Made by a program: the position numbers and the translations under genes
Shown here: positions 31,801 through 36,436 of the stretch, piece after piece
Layout: every line of letters begins with the position of its first letter
Position numbering within the stretch: the stretch's first letter is position 1
The notes under the pieces: generated by a model
What the model saw: only the letters and a program-made list of their open reading frames with translations
What the model was told of the DNA's origin: nothing
Databases searched by the model: none
Assembly: GCA_024220525.1 (NCBI GenBank)
Contig: JAMYWO010000190.1
Coordinates: forward strand, 44,149 to 80,584
Length of the DNA: 36,436 nucleotides
Origin: Cochliopodium minus
Taxonomy: Eukaryota > Discosea > Himatismenida > Cochliopodiidae
Direction of reading: 5' to 3'

Positions 31801-33549
31801 AGTGTTTTTCCCCCGATCTGTTTCTCGAAATGCTAGAAAGAGAACCTTCAATGGAGTTTCTGGTAGGTTTCGAGTTCTTAACGAGAAGATTCGAGAGATT
31901 TTTCTTTTCAACTATTATCAAAAAATAAAAATAATTTAGAATTTTTAAATTAAAAACAAAAAGGCACCTTTTTCATCTGTAAAAATGGACTGCTTTTCTT
32001 TGTACTTATCTTTAACTAATTCAATGAATACCTCAAATCTGGATAAAAGTTTGTTGCCTCCGTCATAATGCAAAAGCACATTTTTCATCCATTCATTCAA
32101 TATATTTACAATCTGGTATTTCTTCGCAAGTTTGATGCTCAAAAGTTTATATATATACTCAATTTTGATCTCCTCAAAAGCTTCCAACTTTTGTTGGGCT
32201 TTCGTTTTTTTATTTTCGCTTTTGTGGGACTTGGATAGTGCTGAATCTAATTCATCTCTAGCCTTGACCAGCTTTTTTCTGAGTGCAGAGGCTTCGTTGA
32301 GTTCGTTGTTGACGAAATCTAAAATAGGGTTTCTCAAAATCGTTTTGGCAGAGTTTCCGAGACTGTCAAATGACAAAGTAAGACTTTCAATTGTAACGTG
32401 GAAACTATACAAAGATAGAAATTAATTATATTTAATCCTTTTATCAATTTAAATCAATCATTATCGTGAATTCATTATATAATCATCATTGTTAGGTAAA
32501 CCGTATATTTAAAATTATTTATATTTCAAAAAAAATACATACTGAAATAATGGATTCCAATCCCTCATCCTTTCAAATCCTTTATTCTTCTCTTTAAAAG
32601 TATCTATGGCTTTCTGATCAAGAAATTCGTTGGAGAAGTTGGTGAGAGCCTGCATACCCTGGATGAATTCCTTCCCAGAATCTACAAATTGGGAGACTGA
32701 TTTATGATATTGTTTAACGCATTTCAAAAATTTTAAAAGATGATTCTTCATTTCATCCACTTCCTATTATGAATGTGAAAAATTTGATTAGATATTATAT
32801 ATAAAGTTGCAGGATTATTATAAGGTATTATTAATTAACCTATTATATATGTATAAATTATTTACTTGTTCTATCTTCCAAATATTGGTTCGGGATGTGA
32901 TTGTATCTTGACTCAACAATTCCTCGATATTGCTCATGAAATTGATATCATCTTGTGTTTTGAGTTCAATCAATTTGAAATTGATCACATTGTCGAACCT
33001 ATGAAAGAAATATAAAAGAATATATTGAGAATTCAATGAATTGTTTCACAAGTTCCTTTACATTAATTTCTCGATCTGATATCTTGTTGTTTCAAGTAAT
33101 TGTTGTATATCTTTATCTTCCTGCCCAGATATGAATTGGGACCATCCAAAAAGCAATGATGGTTCAATTGGAACCTGTATTATAACAAAATTTTAAAAGG
33201 GATAAATAATAAAAATGAAATTTTCAGGAGGATTGGCCAGATTAATACCATTGTTTTTGATTCTTCATTCAAATAAGTATTATATATCTCTTTCAATTTA
33301 TTCAATATATTATTGGGTTTGTATTCAGGATCTGCAAAAAAAAAGAAAATCAATTGAAGGTTCCAAAAAAAAAATTAAAATCTTCCATTGATATTTAAAT
33401 CCATTACCCAATATCTCGGAAATTGATTTCCATAAAAGCCAATTTTCGAGGCAAAATCCTTTTTGAAGGTATTGCTCCCATTTTGATAATGATTCAGAAT
33501 TGGATTTTATTTGATTGAAGAACTCTTTATGGGTGATATTATTGTGCAT
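28827..33549 (-). CDS. RGS-BAR-PH-ArfGAP-ankyrin protein (ACAP-like)
   Basis: The start ATG is at 33549. Order: RGS domain (33549 to ~33000); BAR coiled coil (~33000-31960: KCVKQYHKSVSQFVDSGKEF, FSNEFLDQKAIDTFKEKN, LTLSFDSLGNSAKTILRNPI, LLSRFEVFIELVKD); PH (~31910-31520: KHWWVVCNGKIYRSKNYYEF, FCFKITSPSEHFILGCATEK, EREDWMTVIQNAI); ArfGAP (~31470-30980: CADC, then EAPNPDWASINLGITL, CIECSGVHRSMGVGVSKVRS); ankyrin repeats (~30660-30290: GFLHYISRNNLFSFAELFVR, NTPLHISIICNNIKMSNYLL, GQTAYSLALENNQLELAEKI); and a ~390-residue acidic tail with a basic patch (VVKKVVRKVVKKRVVKK). BAR-PH-ArfGAP-ANK is the ACAP plan: GTP hydrolysis on Arf at curved membranes. The catalytic Arg of GVHRS and the C-x2-C-x16-C-x2-C zinc site are intact. 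Confidence 0.85.
31040..31475 (-). other. ArfGAP catalytic zinc finger
   Basis: The two exons join at GAA-G|CA to give CADC, sixteen residues, CIEC: the exact ArfGAP spacing. The arginine finger is in SGVHRSMG. The Gly that usually follows the second Cys is Glu. Confidence 0.85.
33000..33549 (-). other. RGS domain at the N-terminus of the ArfGAP gene
   Basis: Exons join to EFFNQIKSNSESLSKWEQYL, QKGFCLENWLLWKSISEILD, PEYKPNNILNKLKEIYNTYL, NEESKTMVPIEPSLLFGW and KDIQQLLETTRYQIEKLMFD. The F/L...E-N-x-L-x-W helix followed by IY..YL and V.I matches RGS helices 3 to 6. RGS domains speed GTP hydrolysis on G-alpha. The fit is by pattern only and the C-terminal helices are weaker. Confidence 0.65.
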
Positions 33550-33768
33550 TCTTTCACCAATTTTTTTTTTTTTTTTTGCAAAATTTAAAAAATGAACAAA
33601 AAGAAATAGGTAAGAATAGAATGAATTGAATGGAATTTGAAAACTCATCAAGATTTAGTTTGGTATAAATAATTTTGAAATAATTAAATAAACTGTTTTT
33701 AAGATCCTTTTTCTGAAATAAAATTAAATAATTATAAATATTTTTCTTCACAAAAAAAAAAAAAAAAA
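33550..33768. promoter_or_regulatory. Shared divergent promoter region (RGS-ArfGAP / DEP-RapGAP)
   Basis: 219 bp between two opposite ATG codons. It holds a T17-like run next to the minus-strand ATG and an A-run next to the plus-strand ATG, so each start is preceded by an A-rich leader on its own strand. No known element was recognised. Confidence 0.5.
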
Positions 33769-36331
33769 ATGAATACAATGAATAGGAGGAAATCGAAATA
33801 CACAGATGATAAAGGAAAAACATTGCATTATTATATGAAAGATTTGAAATCATGGAAAAACAAAAACATCTCCACATTTGACAAAATTGTAACGATATAT
33901 TGAAGATTAATTTCTATTCATTAATACACTCTTTTAATATTAAGGTATCCATCAAAGATAAGAACAAATTCTTGAAAGAAATCAAGAGGAATGATATAAA
34001 AAAGGAATACAGTGATATAATTGGGACTTTGTTCGATTTGTGTAAATATATGTGTAGTTTCTTTGGATTGGTGGTAGAGAGTAATAAGGTGAAAGGGAAA
34101 TTTTACAAAAATAGCTTCTATACTTGCTCTGGAATGAATTGGATAATGGAATTTTTAATGTTTGATAAAGGTAATTCAATCCATTATCAAAATTAAAGAA
34201 TAGGAATTAATCAATATTCGAATTTATAGAGATCAAGGGAGATTGTGAGAGTACTTCTTCTAACTGAATTCATTCTCATCAAAAACAAGGAAGTGGAGGA
34301 TATAGATTCTGTGCATTCCCTTTCTCAATTCAATATCCACAAATTGCCCTTCCTGAAAGAAGATACCAATTCCTACAATAGATATATAAGCTTTGGGGAG
34401 AATATGTTTGAACAATCCAAAAGTATCCAACTTCCATAATTATGAATATTCTATAATATTTTTATTTAATTTATTATAATATTTTTTTTATAAACTTGAA
34501 CTGAAAATGATTTTTTTTTTTTCATGCACAGTCAATAAAAAGAAGAATGATAATATTCTGGACGAATATCTCAATAATACCAACATAGATATGGTTGATC
34601 TCTCCATCTTCATCGAGGAGGAAGATGATTTTAAAGCGGAAGAATGCCATAATATCCCAAATATCGAAGAGGAAGAAAAAATATCTTGCATCTCAAATTA
34701 TTTTAATCAAGAAAGTAAAATTATAAGAATAATCTCAATCATTTATTGTAATTACTATTACTCAAATAGATTGCCACATCTATTCCGCAAAATTAAACAA
34801 CGAGGAGTGTTTTGTTATGCTCGAAATTATACACGACAGGGTGATAAGTGATAAAAAATTAAAAAAGGGATTTTTGGTATCAAGCGATTCAATAGAAAAT
34901 CCAACCAACTTTGAAATACCCGCACTTTTGACAGAAAGGGAAATTGAATTAAAACTCAACATATCACAAATGAAGTTAATAAATAATGATATTTTCCCAC
35001 TGTTACTGGAGTTCGAAGAAAACTTGTAAAATTTTTTTTTTGGGATTTATAAATATTTATAAAGTATGTTTGTTAGTAATGATGAAGCAACAAAATATAA
35101 AATCGGAGTTATTTATTCAAAAAAAGAAAATCTCAGAGAAGAATTATTTTTGTCGGAAGAAAGTAAGTTTTGAATTTACAAAATTTTTTTGTAATAAAAC
35201 TTTATTTTGAAGATGGGACGAGCGAGGAATTTGAAAAATTTCTTTCGCAAATGGGAGAAAAAGTAAAACTAAAAAACTTTGATCAATTTGACGGAAATTT
35301 GGATACCAAAAATAACACAACGGGAGAATATTCCTACTACACACCATATAAAGGAAACGAAATCATGTATCATGTGTCAAGTTTGTTGCCACAAAACACC
35401 AAGAAGAAATTTTTTTATAACGACATCGTTTTGATTATATTTTGTGACACTACTGATATTGTTTTCTCTCCCAAGATATTCCCTTCTCCTATGATACAAG
35501 TCATCATCGTTGTTTGTGTTCATCAAGTGGTGGATGGTGTTACTCATTATCGTGTCGAAGTGCTCCAGAGAAACAAAAAGAAAGATACTCCACCCTATCT
35601 GCCAAAACCACCAATATTCAAAGAAGGTCCTCATTTCACAAAATTCATTCTTTCCAAAAGTAAAAAAAACAAAAGAAAATTTTTTATTATCATTTATTTT
35701 TCATTTTTTATTATTAATTTTTTTTTAAATTTTTGGTTTAGTTAGGTTTTTTAATTTTAATTTTATTAACAGTGCAAAAAAAAAAATAATTTGTTCATAT
35801 TTCAATAAAATTATTTTAAATTAGTTATTAACTCGGAGAGGATCTCAATATCATCCTCCAGAAACCTCTACAATAACTTGAAAACCAGAAAGCTAGAGTT
35901 TCTCAAGCAAGTGCTGAACACTTCCAACCTCATCGAGCCCATCACACCAAGATCATCCTCCGCAGAAGAAAAGAATTTCTTCATCTCGCCCTTCATGCAC
36001 GCTCTCGAAACTTCAAAGATTTTGGACAACGACAAAAACGATGAAGTCAATGTGGAGCACATAAAGCAAGTTTCATTGCGGATCTTGAAACCTAAAGAGT
36101 GGAAAATTTTGGAGCTGTTGGGTGAGGAGATTAGATACAAGAGGAATGAAGTTATTTGTCATTCGGGCAAGAACGACAACTTGTTTTATAAGGTGGTGAG
36201 TGGCGAGGTGGGCTTCATTGTAAATGACATCCCCATTTTCAGGATCAATACTGGTTATTTCCGCAATTATGTCATTCCTACTTATGACTCCTCAAAGTTT
36301 GTTTCCAATTCCACTAATACTGTTTTGCTGG
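33769..36331 (+). CDS. DEP-RapGAP-cyclic-nucleotide-binding protein, 5' part, cut by right edge
   Basis: The start ATG at 33769 (MNTMNRRKSKYTDDKGK) begins a chain of eight exons that splice in frame. A DEP-like domain comes first (MCSFFGLVVESNKVKGKFYK, NSFYTCSGMNWIMEFLMFD, then SREIVRVLLLTEFILIKNK), then an acidic spacer. The RapGAP domain follows at ~35040-35660: KYKIGVIYSKKENLREELF, SEEFEKFLSQMGEKVKLKNF, FDGNLDTKNNTTGEYSYYT, EIMYHVSSLLPQNTKKKFFY, NDIVLIIFCD, SPMIQVIIVVCVHQVVDG. The catalytic 'Asn thumb' is kept in YND. The last exon starts a cNBD (ILKPKEWKILELLGEEIRYK, RNEVICHSGKNDNLFYKVVS). This predicts a Rap/Ras-family GAP regulated by lipid and perhaps nucleotide. The intron after exon end VLLG runs into the contig end. 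Confidence 0.85.
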
Positions 36332-36360
36332 GTAAAAAAATTTATATTATCTGTTTTTGA

Positions 36361-36436
36361 ATTTTATTTTTTTATTTTTTTATTTTTTTATTTTTTTATT
36401 TTTTTATTTTTTTATTTTTTTATTTTTTTATTTTTT
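36361..36436 (+). repeat. (TTTTTTTA)n 8-mer repeat at the right end
   Basis: A near-perfect run of the 8-mer T7A inside the last intron, continuing to the final base. It is the reverse complement of the A7T 8-mer at 4737-4803 beside the N, so both places where the assembly fails lie in the same microsatellite. Confidence 0.85.

Noticed and set aside
1-36436. tRNA, rRNA, retroelement or DNA-transposon sequences
   Set aside because: I found no cloverleaf with A/B boxes, no reverse transcriptase or transposase motifs, and no terminal repeats beyond low-complexity introns.

Overview
This is a eukaryotic contig, from a free-living-type protist with a very AT-rich, intron-dense genome. Almost every gene is cut by short introns of about 33-300 nt with GT...AG ends, and a few apparently GC...AG. 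They are T-rich on the coding strand. TAA and TGA act as stops, so I see no sign of a changed code. The gene content (RapGAP with DEP and cyclic-nucleotide-binding domains, GRAM, RGS, ArfGAP, F-box, RCC1) resembles amoeboid protists with large G-protein signalling sets, such as Amoebozoa or Anaeramoeba-like lineages. I cannot place the organism further. I rebuilt exon joins by eye from reading frame, splice-site phase and protein-family fit; exact intron borders are predictions.

Layout. 158-1126 (+): the 3' end of a GRAM + cyclic-nucleotide-binding gene cut by the left edge. 1210-3874 (-): a complete Gfo/Idh/MocA oxidoreductase with 14- and 17-nt microexons. 4186-4718 (-): the 3' end of a GH5-type cellulase. 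4901-5929 (-): the 5' half of a phospholipase D. These two half-genes meet at a low-complexity stretch holding the only N of the window (4804) and are probably a false assembly join. 6137-16504 (-): one giant gene encoding seven UBR-type zinc fingers, an acidic linker with a 20-residue tandem repeat, a CLU domain, a TPR-like helical region and an RCC1 propeller. 16669-17557 (+): a TMEM86/YhhN membrane protein, head to head with the giant gene. 17756-19148 (+): a CCCH zinc finger fused to a legume-type lectin domain. 19194-23631 (-): a second CLU gene ending in a PH domain. 23844-24856 and 25000-26280 (-): tandem F-box proteins with a SPRY-like C-terminal domain. 26455-28638 (-): an F-box protein with a propeller-like body and a C-terminal CaaX box. 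28827-33549 (-): RGS-BAR-PH-ArfGAP-ankyrin. 33769 to the right edge (+): DEP-RapGAP-cyclic-nucleotide-binding, cut by the edge.

Themes. One is ubiquitin and protein turnover: the UBR array and three F-box genes. The other is small-GTPase and heterotrimeric G-protein switching with membrane targeting: RGS, ArfGAP, RapGAP, BAR, PH, GRAM, DEP and CaaX. The RGS-ArfGAP and DEP-RapGAP genes diverge from a shared ~220-bp intergenic region. The least ordinary items are the UBR7-CLU-TPR-RCC1 protein, the intracellular CCCH-lectin and the RGS-ArfGAP fusion. No RNA genes, CRISPR arrays or transposable elements were recognised.
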